Of a stretch of DNA of 64,000 nucleotides, positions 33,675 through 43,318 are shown piece after piece. The notes beneath the pieces are model-generated. The model saw only the letters and a program-made list of their open reading frames with translations, ran no database searches and was not told the DNA's origin. The DNA comes from an uncultured Prevotella sp. Lineage in GTDB: Bacteria > Bacteroidota > Bacteroidia > Bacteroidales > Bacteroidaceae. A program made the translations under genes and the position numbers. Position 1 is the first letter of the stretch. Every line of letters begins with the position of its first letter. Where the stretch lies: positions 1 through 64,000 of the forward strand of contig CALCVP010000008.1 of the NCBI GenBank assembly GCA_937907705.1, in the 5' to 3' direction.

Positions 33675-36600
33675 ATGATTCTTTTTTTCAAGACCCCTAC
33701 GAAAAGCGTGATAGCAACAGAAGTTGACCATCAGCTTTCAACCGAAGAAATCAAAGAACTGTGTTGGCTCTATGGAGATGCCACACTGGTAGATGCTGAC
33801 CATCTGTCAGGTTACTATGTAGGCCCACGCCGTGAAATGATAACACCTTGGAGTACGAATGCCGTTGAGATTACCCAGAACATGAGTCTCAATGGCATTT
33901 CGCGTATAGAAGAGTACTTCCCCGTAAGCAGCAAGGATGCCGCCCATGACCCTATGCTGCAACGCATGTACGATGGACTGGACCAAGACATCTTCACCGT
34001 AAACCACAAACCTGAACCTATCAAGCACGTTGCCAATCTGGAAGAATACAACGAACAAGAAGGTTTGGCACTCTCACCGGAGGAAATAGAATATCTGCAC
34101 AAGGTAGAGAAGCAGTTGGGCCGCCCGCTTACCGACTCGGAAATATTCGGTTTCGCACAGATTAACTCTGAACACTGCCGCCACAAGATATTCGGCGGTG
34201 TATTCATCATTGACGGTAAAGAAATGGAGTCTTCGCTTTTCAGCATGATAAAAAAGACTACCAAAGAGAATCCCCACAAGATACTGAGTGCTTATAAAGA
34301 CAATGTGGCTTTTGCACAGGGTCCTGTCATAGAACAGTTTGCACCCAAAGACCAGTCTACTGCCGACTACTTCCAGATTAAAGACGTGGAAAGCGTTATC
34401 TCGCTCAAGGCAGAGACCCACAACTTCCCTACTACGGTAGAGCCTTTCAATGGCGCAGCTACCGGCACGGGCGGTGAAATCCGCGACCGTATGGGCGGTG
34501 GCGTAGGCTCATGGCCTATCGCCGGAACAGCAGTTTACATGACAGCTTATCCACGCCTGGACGATTCTAAAGTAAACATAGGTTCAAAACGCGACTGGGA
34601 AGACATCTTGCCCGTGCGCAAATGGCTCTACCAGACACCTGAGCAGATACTTATCAAGGCTTCCAACGGTGCTTCAGACTTCGGCAACAAGTTCGGACAG
34701 CCACTGATTACAGGTTCTGTACTTACCTTTGAGCACAAAGAAGGCGATGAGAAATATGCCTACGACAAGGTCATCATGTTGGCAGGTGGCGTAGGCTATG
34801 GTACCAAACGCGACTGCTTGAAGAAAGAACCTCAAAAGGGCAACAAGATTGTTGTGGTAGGCGGCGACAACTATCGCATCGGCCTTGGCGGTGGTTCAGT
34901 ATCGTCAGTAGATACAGGCCGCTACTCCAACGGTATAGAGCTGAACGCTGTGCAGCGTGCTAACCCTGAGATGCAGAAGCGTGCCTACAACCTGGTACGT
35001 GCCCTCTGCGAAGAAGATGTCAACCCTGTTGTCAGCATCCACGACCATGGTTCAGCCGGACATGTCAACTGTTTGTCTGAGCTTGTAGAGGAGTGCGGCG
35101 GCGAAATAGACATGACCAAGTTGCCTATCGGCGACAAGACCCTTTCAAGTAAAGAGATTATAGCCAATGAAAGCCAAGAGCGCATGGGCTTGCTGATAGA
35201 CGAGAAGCACATTGAACATGTGCGCAAGATAGCCGAGCGCGAGCGTGCTCCGCTCTATGTAGTAGGCGAAACCACAGGCGATGCCCACTTCTCGTTTGTT
35301 CAAGGCGACGGCATCAAGCCGTTCGACTTGGACGTTGCCCAGATGTTTGGGCACTCTCCCAAGACCTATATGGTTGACAAGACCGTAGTACGCCACTATC
35401 AAGACGTTACTTACTCTGACAACAAACTCAGCGAATACCTCAACCGTGTGCTTCAGTTGGAGGCTGTAGCCTGCAAGGATTGGTTGACCAATAAGGTTGA
35501 CCGCTCCGTAACCGGCAAGATTGCGCGCCAGCAATGCCAAGGCGAGATACAGTTGCCACTGTCTGACTGTGGCGTTGTAGCCCTTGACTACCGTGGCAAC
35601 AAGGGTATCGCTACCGCCTTGGGACACGCTCCACAGGCAGGTTTGGCATCGCCAGAGGCTGGTAGCGTACTGTCAGTAGCCGAGTCGCTCACCAATATTG
35701 TATGGGCTCCTTTAGAGGAAGGACTCGACAGTGTAAGCCTCTCTGCCAACTGGATGTGGCCTTGCCGCTCACAAGAGGGTGAAGACGCACGCCTGTACAG
35801 TGCCGTAAAAGCACTGTCCGACTTCTGCTGCGCCATCCATGTCAACGTGCCGACAGGTAAAGACTCACTCTCAATGAGCCAGCAATACCCTGACGGCAAC
35901 AAGATTATCAGCCCCGGAACCGTCATCGTTACCAGCGGTGGAGAAGTATCTGACGTGAAGAAAGTAGTGTCTCCGGTATTGGTTAACGAGCCCGCTTCTA
36001 CACTCTACCATATCGACTTCTCGTTCGACAAGCAGCACTTGGGTGGCAGTGCCTTTGCACAATCACTCGGAAAAGTAGGTGACGATGTGCCCACTGTAAA
36101 GAACCCCGACTACTTTGTAGACGCTTTCAACGCAATACAGCAGCTTATCAACAACGGTCTTGTATTGGCAGGACACGACATCAGCGCCGGCGGTATGGTT
36201 ACAACACTGCTCGAAATGTGCTTTGCCAACACCAAAGGCGGACTCAACGTTAACCTGAACGGCTTTGAAGGCGACGACATTGTCAAGATATTAATGGCAG
36301 AAAACCCTGGCGTTATCGTACAGATTGCCGACAAAGAGGCTGAAGCCTTTGCAAAGGTAATGGACGAAGCAGGTGTCAGCTACGCCGCTGTGGCAAAACC
36401 GGCAGACGCCCGTCAGCTCACCATTACAAAGGGCAATGACACCCAGACCTTTGACATTGACCAGCTGCGCGATGTTTGGTACAAGACATCTTATCTGCTC
36501 GACCAGCATCAGAGCATGAACGGCTGTGCCGACAAACGCTTCAACAACTACAAGAACCAGCCTTTACAGCTGCACTTCAGCGACCGGTTTACAGGCAAGC

Positions 36601-37397
36601 TCGCACAATACGGTATCTCTGCTGACCGCCGCACAGCCTCTGGCATCAAGGCTGCCATTATCCGCGAAAAGGGAACCAACGGAGAAAGAGAGATGGCTTA
36701 CTCACTCTATTTGGCAGGTTTCGATGTAAAAGACGTTATGATGACCGACCTTATTACAGGCCGAGAGACATTGGAAGATGTCAACATGATTGTGTTCTGC
36801 GGTGGATTCTCCAACTCAGATGTATTAGGCAGTGCCAAAGGTTGGGCAGGAGCATTCCTCTTCAACCCCAAAGCCAAAGAGGCACTCGACAAATTTTATG
36901 CACGCAAAGACACACTGTCATTGGGCATTTGCAACGGTTGCCAGCTCATGGTAGAGCTCAACCTCATCAACCCTGAGCACGACAAGCGCGCCAAGATGCT
37001 GCACAACGACTCCAATAAGTTTGAAAGTGCGTTCCTCGGACTTACCATACCACAGAACAACAGCGTCATGTTCGGCTCACTGAGCGGCAGCAAACTCGGC
37101 ATTTGGGTGGCTCACGGAGAAGGCAAGTTCAGTCTGCCTGAACCTGAGAGCAAGTATAACGTGATAGCGAAATACACTTACAGCGAGTATCCAGGCAATC
37201 CTAACGGCTCCGATTACGCTGTAGCCGGTATCTGTTCGGCAGACGGCCGCCACTTGGCCATGATGCCTCACCTTGAAAGAGCTGTCTTCCCATGGCAGAA
37301 TGCCTACTATCCTGCTGACCGAAAGGGCGATGAAGTTACTCCATGGATTGAGGCTTTCGTCAACGCACGCAAGTGGGTTGAAGCCAACAAACACTGA
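33675..37397 (+). CDS. purL: Phosphoribosylformylglycinamidine synthase, large single-chain form
   Basis: A 1240-residue cytoplasmic enzyme of purine synthesis. It converts FGAR, glutamine and ATP to FGAM. The linker and two AIR-synthase-type halves contain the family segments HCRHKIFGG, KAETHNFPTTVEPFNGAATGTGGEIRD and HDHGSAGHVNCLSE. The C-terminal class I glutamine amidotransferase has the nucleophile cysteine in SLGICNGCQLM and the histidine/glutamate pair near the end (MMPHLER). Length fits the Gram-negative long form, not the PurLQS complex. It stands alone between a repeat-containing gap and a terminator. Other purine genes here are purE and the AICAR formyltransferase. Confidence 0.96.
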   Translation: MILFFKTPTKSVIATEVDHQLSTEEIKELCWLYGDATLVDADHLSGYYVGPRREMITPWSTNAVEITQNMSLNGISRIEEYFPVSSKDAAHDPMLQRMYDGLDQDIFTVNHKPEPIKHVANLEEYNEQEGLALSPEEIEYLHKVEKQLGRPLTDSEIFGFAQINSEHCRHKIFGGVFIIDGKEMESSLFSMIKKTTKENPHKILSAYKDNVAFAQGPVIEQFAPKDQSTADYFQIKDVESVISLKAETHNFPTTVEPFNGAATGTGGEIRDRMGGGVGSWPIAGTAVYMTAYPRLDDSKVNIGSKRDWEDILPVRKWLYQTPEQILIKASNGASDFGNKFGQPLITGSVLTFEHKEGDEKYAYDKVIMLAGGVGYGTKRDCLKKEPQKGNKIVVVGGDNYRIGLGGGSVSSVDTGRYSNGIELNAVQRANPEMQKRAYNLVRALCEEDVNPVVSIHDHGSAGHVNCLSELVEECGGEIDMTKLPIGDKTLSSKEIIANESQERMGLLIDEKHIEHVRKIAERERAPLYVVGETTGDAHFSFVQGDGIKPFDLDVAQMFGHSPKTYMVDKTVVRHYQDVTYSDNKLSEYLNRVLQLEAVACKDWLTNKVDRSVTGKIARQQCQGEIQLPLSDCGVVALDYRGNKGIATALGHAPQAGLASPEAGSVLSVAESLTNIVWAPLEEGLDSVSLSANWMWPCRSQEGEDARLYSAVKALSDFCCAIHVNVPTGKDSLSMSQQYPDGNKIISPGTVIVTSGGEVSDVKKVVSPVLVNEPASTLYHIDFSFDKQHLGGSAFAQSLGKVGDDVPTVKNPDYFVDAFNAIQQLINNGLVLAGHDISAGGMVTTLLEMCFANTKGGLNVNLNGFEGDDIVKILMAENPGVIVQIADKEAEAFAKVMDEAGVSYAAVAKPADARQLTITKGNDTQTFDIDQLRDVWYKTSYLLDQHQSMNGCADKRFNNYKNQPLQLHFSDRFTGKLAQYGISADRRTASGIKAAIIREKGTNGEREMAYSLYLAGFDVKDVMMTDLITGRETLEDVNMIVFCGGFSNSDVLGSAKGWAGAFLFNPKAKEALDKFYARKDTLSLGICNGCQLMVELNLINPEHDKRAKMLHNDSNKFESAFLGLTIPQNNSVMFGSLSGSKLGIWVAHGEGKFSLPEPESKYNVIAKYTYSEYPGNPNGSDYAVAGICSADGRHLAMMPHLERAVFPWQNAYYPADRKGDEVTPWIEAFVNARKWVEANKH

Positions 37398-37418
37398 TAC
37401 GGATAAAACCTTATAATG

Positions 37419-37480
37419 GGTTAAGGGTGCGAAGCCTATCCTGCGGGGAATTGGTTTCAGCCCTTAACCCTTCTTTTTTG
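37419..37480 (+). terminator. Intrinsic terminator after purL
   Basis: GGGTTAAGGG at 37419-37428 pairs perfectly with CCCTTAACCC at 37462-37471, followed by TTCTTTTTT. Confidence 0.85.
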
Positions 37481-37587
37481 TCTGTTCCGGCATTGCGTGT
37501 CATACTTGTTCCGCAGCAAAGGCAGTTGAATCAAAAGGCAATTGGACATGATTAGCGCAACAAAATTGATGAAAGGCAGAAGGCAAT

Positions 37588-37631
37588 ACAATACAACGAA
37601 CCTTCAAGCACAATACAACAAGCCTATAACA
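37588..37631. repeat. Two possible 22-base units before the chromate transporter genes
   Basis: ACAATACAACGAACC at 37588 recurs as ACAATACAACAAGCC at 37610, a spacing of exactly 22 bases. The pair may be a short member of the 22-base-period arrays or a chance duplication. Confidence 0.4.
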
Positions 37632-37644
37632 AGCTAACAACAAC

Positions 37645-38196
37645 ATGAATAAAAGTTTTTACTTAGAAAGCTTCAAGATATTTTTCAAGATAGGACTCTT
37701 TACGCTTGGCGGCGGTTATGCCATGATACCCCTTATCCAAGACGAAGTGGTCAACAAGCATAAATGGATCAAGAACGATGAGTTTCTTGACATGATAGCC
37801 ATTGCCCAAAGCTGTCCCGGTGTCATGGCCATCAACATCAGCGTGTTCATTGGCTACCGGTTGAAGAAGCTGAAGGGTGCTCTATGCACATCGTTAGGTG
37901 CCGCCTTGCCCTCATTTCTCATCATATTGGCCATTGCCATGTTCTTTCATACATTTGAAGACAACCGCATTGTGGCTGCCATGTTTAGGGGAATACGCCC
38001 TGCTGTGGTAGCACTTATAGCGGTACCTACCTTCCAGTTAGGCAAGCAAGCCAAGGTAACGGTCAACAACTGCTGGATACCCATAGGCTGTGCACTGGCC
38101 ATCTGGATGATGGGCATATCGCCCATACTCATTATTATCATAGCAGGCATAAGCGGATATGTATACGGCAAATACGTCAAACCTACCGAACAATAA
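37645..38196 (+). CDS. Chromate transporter family, first half-size subunit
   Basis: A 183-residue inner-membrane protein of the CHR family (short type, one CHR domain). The motif GGGYAMIPLIQDEVV and the following AIAQSCPGVMAIN are family signatures, with about five or six helices. Short CHR proteins work as heterodimers of two adjacent subunits with opposite topology. The partner follows 29 bases downstream. Characterised members export chromate, but the family's physiological role in gut or oral bacteria is unclear. Confidence 0.9.
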   Translation: MNKSFYLESFKIFFKIGLFTLGGGYAMIPLIQDEVVNKHKWIKNDEFLDMIAIAQSCPGVMAINISVFIGYRLKKLKGALCTSLGAALPSFLIILAIAMFFHTFEDNRIVAAMFRGIRPAVVALIAVPTFQLGKQAKVTVNNCWIPIGCALAIWMMGISPILIIIIAGISGYVYGKYVKPTEQ

Positions 38197-38225
38197 TACT
38201 CATAGCATAAAACAGTCTGTTTACA

Positions 38226-38801
38226 ATGATTTACCTCTATCTGTTCATCACCTTTTTTGAGATAGGCATCTTTGGCTTCGGAGGTGGCTACGGCATGCTT
38301 TCGCTTATCCAGAGCGAAGTGGTAACGCACCATCACTGGCTAACCACCAGCGAGTTTACCGACATTGTGGCCATCAGCCAGATGACCCCTGGTCCCATCG
38401 GCATCAATTCTGCCACCTATTGTGGCTACACTGCTGTTCACAATGCTGGCTACGGACCGCTCATGTCCATGCTTGGCAGCACCACAGCCACCCTTGCTTT
38501 GGTATTGCCTTCATTCCTGTTGATGATTTTTATTGTGCGTATCTTCCTGCGATACATGGACACGCCACTGGTAAAAAGCGTGTTTTCAGGGCTTCGCCCT
38601 ACTGTTGTAGGTCTGTTGGGAGCTGCCACTCTGATGCTGATGTCGCCCGAAAACTTCAGTCTTCCGTCTGTCAATCCATGGCAGTTCTATATCAGTTGTT
38701 TCCTCTTTGTTGCCACTTTTGTGGGCACTTTCTGGATGAGAATCAATCCGATACGCATGATTTGCTATTGTGCTGTGGCAGGACTGCTACTGCTTTACTG
38801 A
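38226..38801 (+). CDS. Chromate transporter family, second half-size subunit
   Basis: A 191-residue partner of the preceding gene. The CHR signature is GGGYGMLSLIQSEVVTHH, then AISQMTPGPIGINSATYCGY, with six predicted helices. The two subunits are clearly related but diverged, as expected for an obligate pair. Co-transcribed with the first subunit and closed by the long hairpin at 38866-38920. Confidence 0.9.
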   Translation: MIYLYLFITFFEIGIFGFGGGYGMLSLIQSEVVTHHHWLTTSEFTDIVAISQMTPGPIGINSATYCGYTAVHNAGYGPLMSMLGSTTATLALVLPSFLLMIFIVRIFLRYMDTPLVKSVFSGLRPTVVGLLGAATLMLMSPENFSLPSVNPWQFYISCFLFVATFVGTFWMRINPIRMICYCAVAGLLLLY

Positions 38802-38865
38802 CGTGGTAAAGCCTTGTAAGCATCTACGGCCCTGTCTCATGTTCCACAAAGAATTGCTTATTTTA

Positions 38866-38920
38866 CACAGAAAAGACGGTGGATAATAACAAAGTGCTAT
38901 TATCCACCGTCTTTTCTGTG
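38866..38920. terminator. Bidirectional 23-base-pair terminator hairpin
   Basis: A perfect 23-base-pair stem (arms 38866-38888 and 38898-38920) with a 9-base loop, between the chromate transporter pair on the plus strand and recX on the minus strand. Convergent position and AAAAGA/TCTTTT within the stem suit termination from both sides. The stem is much longer than needed. Confidence 0.8.
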
Positions 38921-39036
38921 TTGTAAGAAGGCTGCTATCGACGCGCTTCTACTTCCGCTTTAAGACCTTCCCAATGCTATATGAACGCCGTTCAAATCCG
39001 CTTTGAAGGCTTACATGCAGTTGTCTGCCTTCAGCG

Positions 39037-39519
39037 TTACAGGCATTGTTCTATGATGTCCATATCAAATCCCCTGCCCATAGCAAACCTGATGAGTTTG
39101 CAGTTGAGTTCATAATCGCTCTTGGCCTTCAGCGTTTTGCGCTTTGCTGCCAACAAAGGGCGCAGCATCTCCACATACATAGCATCGTCAACCTCAGCCA
39201 GTTGAGGACCATACACACTGCTGTCAATGCGCTTCATGCGCAGAGCCTGCTCTATCTTGCGCCGTCCCCACTTGTTGTATCGTATCTTGTCGCGTATGAA
39301 GAAGCCGCAATAGCGTGCATCATCTATAAACTTTTCACTGACAAGTCGCTGCATAACGCGCGCCTGTTGCTCTTCAGGCACTTGCCAACGCGTCATCTTG
39401 TCTGTCATCTCCGATGAGCAATGCTCAGCCTGTGCACACAGTGTGGAGAGCTTCAAGTAAGCTTCTTGCTCGGTAACAGGTTTGGATTGGGATTGTTGGT
39501 AGAATGGTTTCATGGGCAT
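39037..39519 (-). CDS. recX: Regulatory protein RecX
   Basis: A 160-residue all-helical protein that binds RecA filaments and limits recombinase activity. It shows the repeated three-helix pattern (ARVMQRLVSEKFIDDARYCGFFIRD, given here in part) and the family phrase KWGRRKIEQALR. Stop and gap to the next gene suggest it follows rnhA on one transcript, with 19 bases between. recA is not in the window. Starts at 39519 or 39513 are both possible. Confidence 0.88.
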   Translation of the reverse strand: MPMKPFYQQSQSKPVTEQEAYLKLSTLCAQAEHCSSEMTDKMTRWQVPEEQQARVMQRLVSEKFIDDARYCGFFIRDKIRYNKWGRRKIEQALRMKRIDSSVYGPQLAEVDDAMYVEMLRPLLAAKRKTLKAKSDYELNCKLIRFAMGRGFDMDIIEQCL

Positions 39520-39538
39520 GTTTTACTTCCTTTACCGT

Positions 39539-40012
39539 TTATTTTCTTCCAAAGTCGGCAGGCACTTCGCCCCATTTCTTGGTCTCCCACTTCATGATGG
39601 GCACCTTATAGGGATGCGTAGCCAACCAGTGTTCCGCCCGTGCAATGACCTGATACAGCTTTTCGGTCTTAGGGTTGCGCTCCAACTTGGTTTTGCATTT
39701 TCCTTTGCTCACCCACAATATGGCGTTATAGCTGTCTGAATAGATTACCTTGTCGGTGATGCCTTTTTGCTCCATAAGAGCCAAAGCGTGTACAATGGCT
39801 AAAAATTCGCCTATGTTGTTTGTACCATGTACAGGCCCATAGTGGAACACGCGTGCCCCAGTCTGCAAGTCAATACATTGATACTCCATAGGGCCAGGGT
39901 TGCCACTGCATGCCGCATCTACTGCCCATGCGTTGGCTTTTACCTCCAAGGGCAATGGCAGCACTGTGTCATTGCGCCAGTCGGGCGGATTAAGAAAAGT
40001 GTTGTTTGTCAT
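39539..40012 (-). CDS. rnhA: Ribonuclease H family protein (RNase HI type)
   Basis: A 157-residue protein that would cut RNA in RNA-DNA hybrids. The acidic active-site residues are visible in order: AVDAACSGNPG (first Asp), NNIGEFLAIVHAL (Glu), VIYSDSYNAI (Asp) and the final PADFGR (Asp). The first 28 residues are an extension with no known function. It lies between recX and argS on the minus strand. A role beside recX in replication or repair is reasonable but inferred from context. Confidence 0.85.
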   Translation of the reverse strand: MTNNTFLNPPDWRNDTVLPLPLEVKANAWAVDAACSGNPGPMEYQCIDLQTGARVFHYGPVHGTNNIGEFLAIVHALALMEQKGITDKVIYSDSYNAILWVSKGKCKTKLERNPKTEKLYQVIARAEHWLATHPYKVPIMKWETKKWGEVPADFGRK

Positions 40013-40086
40013 GCTTTGTTAGCTGTTTGCTGCCTTTAGACGTGGCTGTATCCCGCTAAAGACAGACAAGTAAGTAGGAAAAAAGA

Positions 40087-40163
40087 CAAAGAGTCGAGAG
40101 GCTTCGCCCTTGTGCTGCACCCTACTGTCGAGTGCCTTTGTGGCCAAGCCTCTCAACTCTTTG
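40087..40163 (-). terminator. Terminator hairpin after argS
   Basis: An 18-base stem with a two-base mismatch: arms 40087-40104 (CAAAGAGTCGAGAGGCTT) and 40146-40163. Six A residues upstream on the plus strand (40079-40084) give a U-run for minus-strand transcripts. Confidence 0.7.
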
Positions 40164-40179
40164 CGTTATCATTAGTATA

Positions 40180-41997
40180 TTACATGCGCTCCGGCATCTC
40201 AATGCCGAGCAGTGCCATACCGTTTTTCAGTATCTTTGCCACGTTGCGGGCTATTACCAGTCGCAAGGCTTTTTCCTTATCGCTGTCTGCGCCCAATATG
40301 CTGTAATCATGGTAGAACTGGTTAAACTCTTTGGTCAGCTCATAGCAGTAGTTGGCTATGCCGCTTGGACTGTAGTCTTTGCCAGCCTGCTGCACCGCAG
40401 CTCCAAATTCGTTCATCTTCTGTATCAGCTCTATTTCCTTCTGATTTACAGCGTATGTATCGTCCAAAGCCTCTGGAATGCTGATGTTTTGCCCGGCAGC
40501 TTTACGCAGAATGCTTCTGATACGAGCGTAAGTGTACTGGATGAAAGGACCTGTATTGCCGTTGAAGTCAATACTTTCGGCAGGATTGAACAGCATGTTC
40601 TTGCGCGCATCTACCTTCAGTATAAAGTATTTCAGTGCGCCCATGCCTACAATGCGTGCCACATTGTTACGCTCTTCCTCAGTCATGTCGTTGAACTTGC
40701 CCAATTCTTCGCTTGTCTTGCGTGCATCTGCCACCATTTCGGCTATCAGGTCATCGGCATCCACTACAGTGCCTTCACGGCTTTTCATCTTGCCGTTAGG
40801 CAGTTCTACCATGCCATAAGAGAAGTGTACCAGCTCTTTTCCCCACTTAAAGCCTAAGCGGTCGAGCAAGATAGAAAGCACTTGGAAGTGATAGTTCTGC
40901 TCATTGCCCACTACATAAATCATCTTGTCAATGGGATAATCCTGAAAGCGCATCTCAGCGGTACCGATATCTTGGGTCATATACACTGATGTTCCGTCAG
41001 AACGGAGCAGCAGTTTCTGGTCCAGCCCCTCGTTGGTGAGGTCTGCCCACACGCTGTTGTCGTCTTTGCGGAAGAAAAGACCTTTCTCCAAGCCCTCTTC
41101 CACCTTAGCCTTGCCTTTCAGATAGGTCTGCGACTCATAGTAAATCTTGTCAAAACCTACACCCAAAGCCTTGTAAGTCTCGTCAAAACCTGCATATACC
41201 CAAGAGTTCATCTTCTGCCAAAGGGCGCGCACTTCAGGGTCGTTGTTTTCCCATTTTACCAGCATAGCGTGAGCCTCTTTTATCAGAGGAGCCTCATCTT
41301 TGGCTTTTTTCTCAGCAGCTTCTTCGTCCATGCCTTCAGCCATATATTGTGCTTTGAGCTGCTTTACCTCCTCACGGTAATGCTTGTCAAAGGCTACATA
41401 ATAGTCGCCTATCAGGTGGTCGCCCTTCTTGCCGCTTGACTCCGGTGTCTCGCCGTTGCCCCATTTGAGCCATGCCAACATGGACTTGCAGATATGAATA
41501 CCACGATCATTCACAATGTTTGTCTTCACCACCTTGTTGCCGTTAGCCTCCATGATTTGTGCCAATGACCAACCTAACAGGTTATTGCGCACGTGTCCCA
41601 AATGCAGAGGCTTGTTGGTGTTAGGCGATGAATACTCTATCATAACCAATGGAGAGTCTGCGGTAGCCGCTTTCTCGCCAAACTTCTCGTCTGCATTGAT
41701 GCCATTCAGCAAGGTTAGCCATGCGTGCTGTGCGATAACAAGATTAAGGAAGCCTTTTACTACATTGAAAGAGGCTATGTTGTTATCGTTAGCCGCCAGC
41801 CACTGTCCTATCTCTTGGGCGGTATCTTCAGGTTTTTTCTTGGATATTCTGAGGAAAGGGAACACCACTAAAGTAAGGTTTCCCTCAAACTCTTTCTTGG
41901 TTTTCTGCAACTGTACCATCTTCTCCGGCACGTCTTGTCCGTAGAGTTCTTTTACGGCCTTGATGACAGCGTTGCTTATTTCATTTGCAATATTCAT
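40180..41997 (-). CDS. argS: Arginyl-tRNA synthetase
   Basis: A 605-residue class I synthetase that charges tRNA-Arg. The N-terminal additional domain is followed by the HIGH-type signature HLGH in SSPNTNKPLHLGHVRNNLLG, the KMSK-like loop as KMKSREGTVV, and the helical anticodon-binding domain at the C-terminus ending in GIEMPERM. Length and ends are normal. Nothing unusual in context. Confidence 0.96.
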   Translation of the reverse strand: MNIANEISNAVIKAVKELYGQDVPEKMVQLQKTKKEFEGNLTLVVFPFLRISKKKPEDTAQEIGQWLAANDNNIASFNVVKGFLNLVIAQHAWLTLLNGINADEKFGEKAATADSPLVMIEYSSPNTNKPLHLGHVRNNLLGWSLAQIMEANGNKVVKTNIVNDRGIHICKSMLAWLKWGNGETPESSGKKGDHLIGDYYVAFDKHYREEVKQLKAQYMAEGMDEEAAEKKAKDEAPLIKEAHAMLVKWENNDPEVRALWQKMNSWVYAGFDETYKALGVGFDKIYYESQTYLKGKAKVEEGLEKGLFFRKDDNSVWADLTNEGLDQKLLLRSDGTSVYMTQDIGTAEMRFQDYPIDKMIYVVGNEQNYHFQVLSILLDRLGFKWGKELVHFSYGMVELPNGKMKSREGTVVDADDLIAEMVADARKTSEELGKFNDMTEEERNNVARIVGMGALKYFILKVDARKNMLFNPAESIDFNGNTGPFIQYTYARIRSILRKAAGQNISIPEALDDTYAVNQKEIELIQKMNEFGAAVQQAGKDYSPSGIANYCYELTKEFNQFYHDYSILGADSDKEKALRLVIARNVAKILKNGMALLGIEMPERM

Positions 41998-42223
41998 CTG
42001 TATTCTGCTTTTTGTTTGATTATTTTGATTGCAAAATTACTAAAAATAAGTAAGAAAAGCCCACAGTACAGGCTTTTTTTAGACCATTAGCGGGCTTTTT
42101 GCCACAGCCCACCCCTCTGCTTTCAGTAGCCAATACTGCATGAAGCCAACACCCCGTCCGTAGCCACTGAAAACAAGCCATTACTGCCCTTGTCAATCCG
42201 TCCTTTTACTATGGACTACCAAA

Positions 42224-42355
42224 AGCACTGCAACTGACTTATGAAAGCACTGCAACTGACTTATGAAAGCACTGCAATCGACTTGCAATAACAATGCAAT
42301 CAGATGGCGAAAGCAATGCAATCACAAGCCGATTGCACTGCTTCTGCCATTAGAA
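42224..42355. repeat. 22-base-period repeat array (array G), six units
   Basis: Units start at 42224, 42246, 42268, 42290, 42312 and 42334. Units one and two are identical over all 22 bases (start AGCACTGCAACTG). Three to five carry AGCACTGCAATCG, AACAATGCAATCA and AGCAATGCAATCA, and unit six (TGCACTGCTTC) is the reverse-complement type. This is the clearest array for seeing the period by eye. Confidence 0.92.
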
Positions 42356-42530
42356 AAACATCAGCAAAATTTATTCGACCTATACAGTTAAAATATTTAA
42401 TGTATCAGCCACCAACCATATACTTCCCAAGTTGTCTGTAAAAACAATACAATTTTTCACGAATAAATCTTTTCTTTTAATAGAGTCCTCATCAATCGAT
42501 AATATGTTCAACTCCCCACATTGCAAAAAT

Positions 42531-42561
42531 TTGCCTGTCTTGAATATTTTTCCGACCTTTG
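42531..42561 (+). promoter_or_regulatory. Promoter of the frameshifted barrel gene
   Basis: TTG at 42531-42533, 20 bases, then GACCTTTG at 42554-42561, one base off the consensus. It lies 92 bases before the ATG at 42654. Confidence 0.6.
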
Positions 42562-42653
42562 CATAAAAGTCGGCATATCCATGCCTTTACTAAAGAATAC
42601 CAACAAGTAAAAACAAAAAGAAAATCATTCACATCTAAAAGGCAAAACAAGAA

Positions 42654-43210
42654 ATGAAACAGAAAATCTTAACTCTGGCAATGCTTGCCTTCTCAGCAAG
42701 CCTATCTGCACAAGACAAAGTACGAAGCATATCAGTTGAAGCATTTGGAGCGCAGAATACCATCGGCATCAACTATGACAGCCGTTTCAAGGGCAACGCA
42801 GGATTGGGCTATCGCATAGGTATCGGCTATGGCTATGGTGATAATTCAAGCTGGTTTGACCAAAATATCAAGGCGTGGGCATACCATTGGAGTTAAACTA
42901 TCTATTGGGCAAGAAACACAGCAAATTAGAGTTGGGCTTCGGTACCAGCCTTGGCGTTTACCGTGTAAAGGAAACAACATGGCAGTATGAGGAGCCAACG
43001 CCTCCCGATACAGAAGGCGTATTTGAGCCATGCACCTCGCAAAGCACGCATTTCGGCTATTTCCTCTTCGGTGATATTGGCTACCGTTACCAGCGCGACA
43101 ACGGTTTCTTGTTTCGTATAGGTATATCGCCCTCCTTCAATTTTGGCGACAAAAACGGATTAGAGAAGTCTGCCTTTTATCCATACATAGGCTTAGGCTG
43201 GTCATTTTAG
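42654..43210 (+). pseudogene. Small outer-membrane beta-barrel protein, frameshifted
   Basis: Two overlapping frames join into one barrel protein of about 185 residues. The first frame encodes a signal peptide (MKQKILTLAMLAFSASLSAQ) and the first strands, and stops at 42896. The second (from about 42873) continues seamlessly with VGIPLELNYLLGKKHSKLEL and ends in the barrel-like YIGLGWSF. Adding one A in the short run near 42872 restores a single frame (IKGVGIPLELNY). So a one-base deletion has split the gene, unless it is a sequencing error. A good promoter and a terminator still flank it. It resembles small Bacteroidetes barrels of unknown function. Confidence 0.8.
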
Positions 43211-43260
43211 ACAGCAGTGATTGCATATTAAACTTAAAAATGTAGTTTATTATATATCCA

Positions 43261-43295
43261 AACAGCCATCAACCTGTATGAGGTCGATGGCTGTT
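43261..43295 (+). terminator. Intrinsic terminator after the frameshifted barrel gene
   Basis: AACAGCCATC at 43261-43270 pairs with GATGGCTGTT at 43286-43295, followed by a T-rich tract (CTTCTTTGTTTTT). The fucosidase gene ends just beyond on the other strand. Confidence 0.82.
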
Positions 43296-43318
43296 CTTCT
43301 TTGTTTTTCTTTTTCGTA

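Larger units (their letters stand above)
41998..42653. other. 656-base intergenic region
   Basis: Divergent gap between argS and the frameshifted barrel gene. It holds repeat array G (42224-42355) and a promoter at 42531-42561. A TAATTTTG element for argS lies at 42032-42039 on the minus strand without a clear -33. No gene is seen. Confidence 0.6.

Noticed and set aside
37645..38801. Chromate transporter as one gene broken in two
   Set aside because: Each half has a full CHR domain with its own signature and start; short-chain CHR proteins normally work as such pairs.
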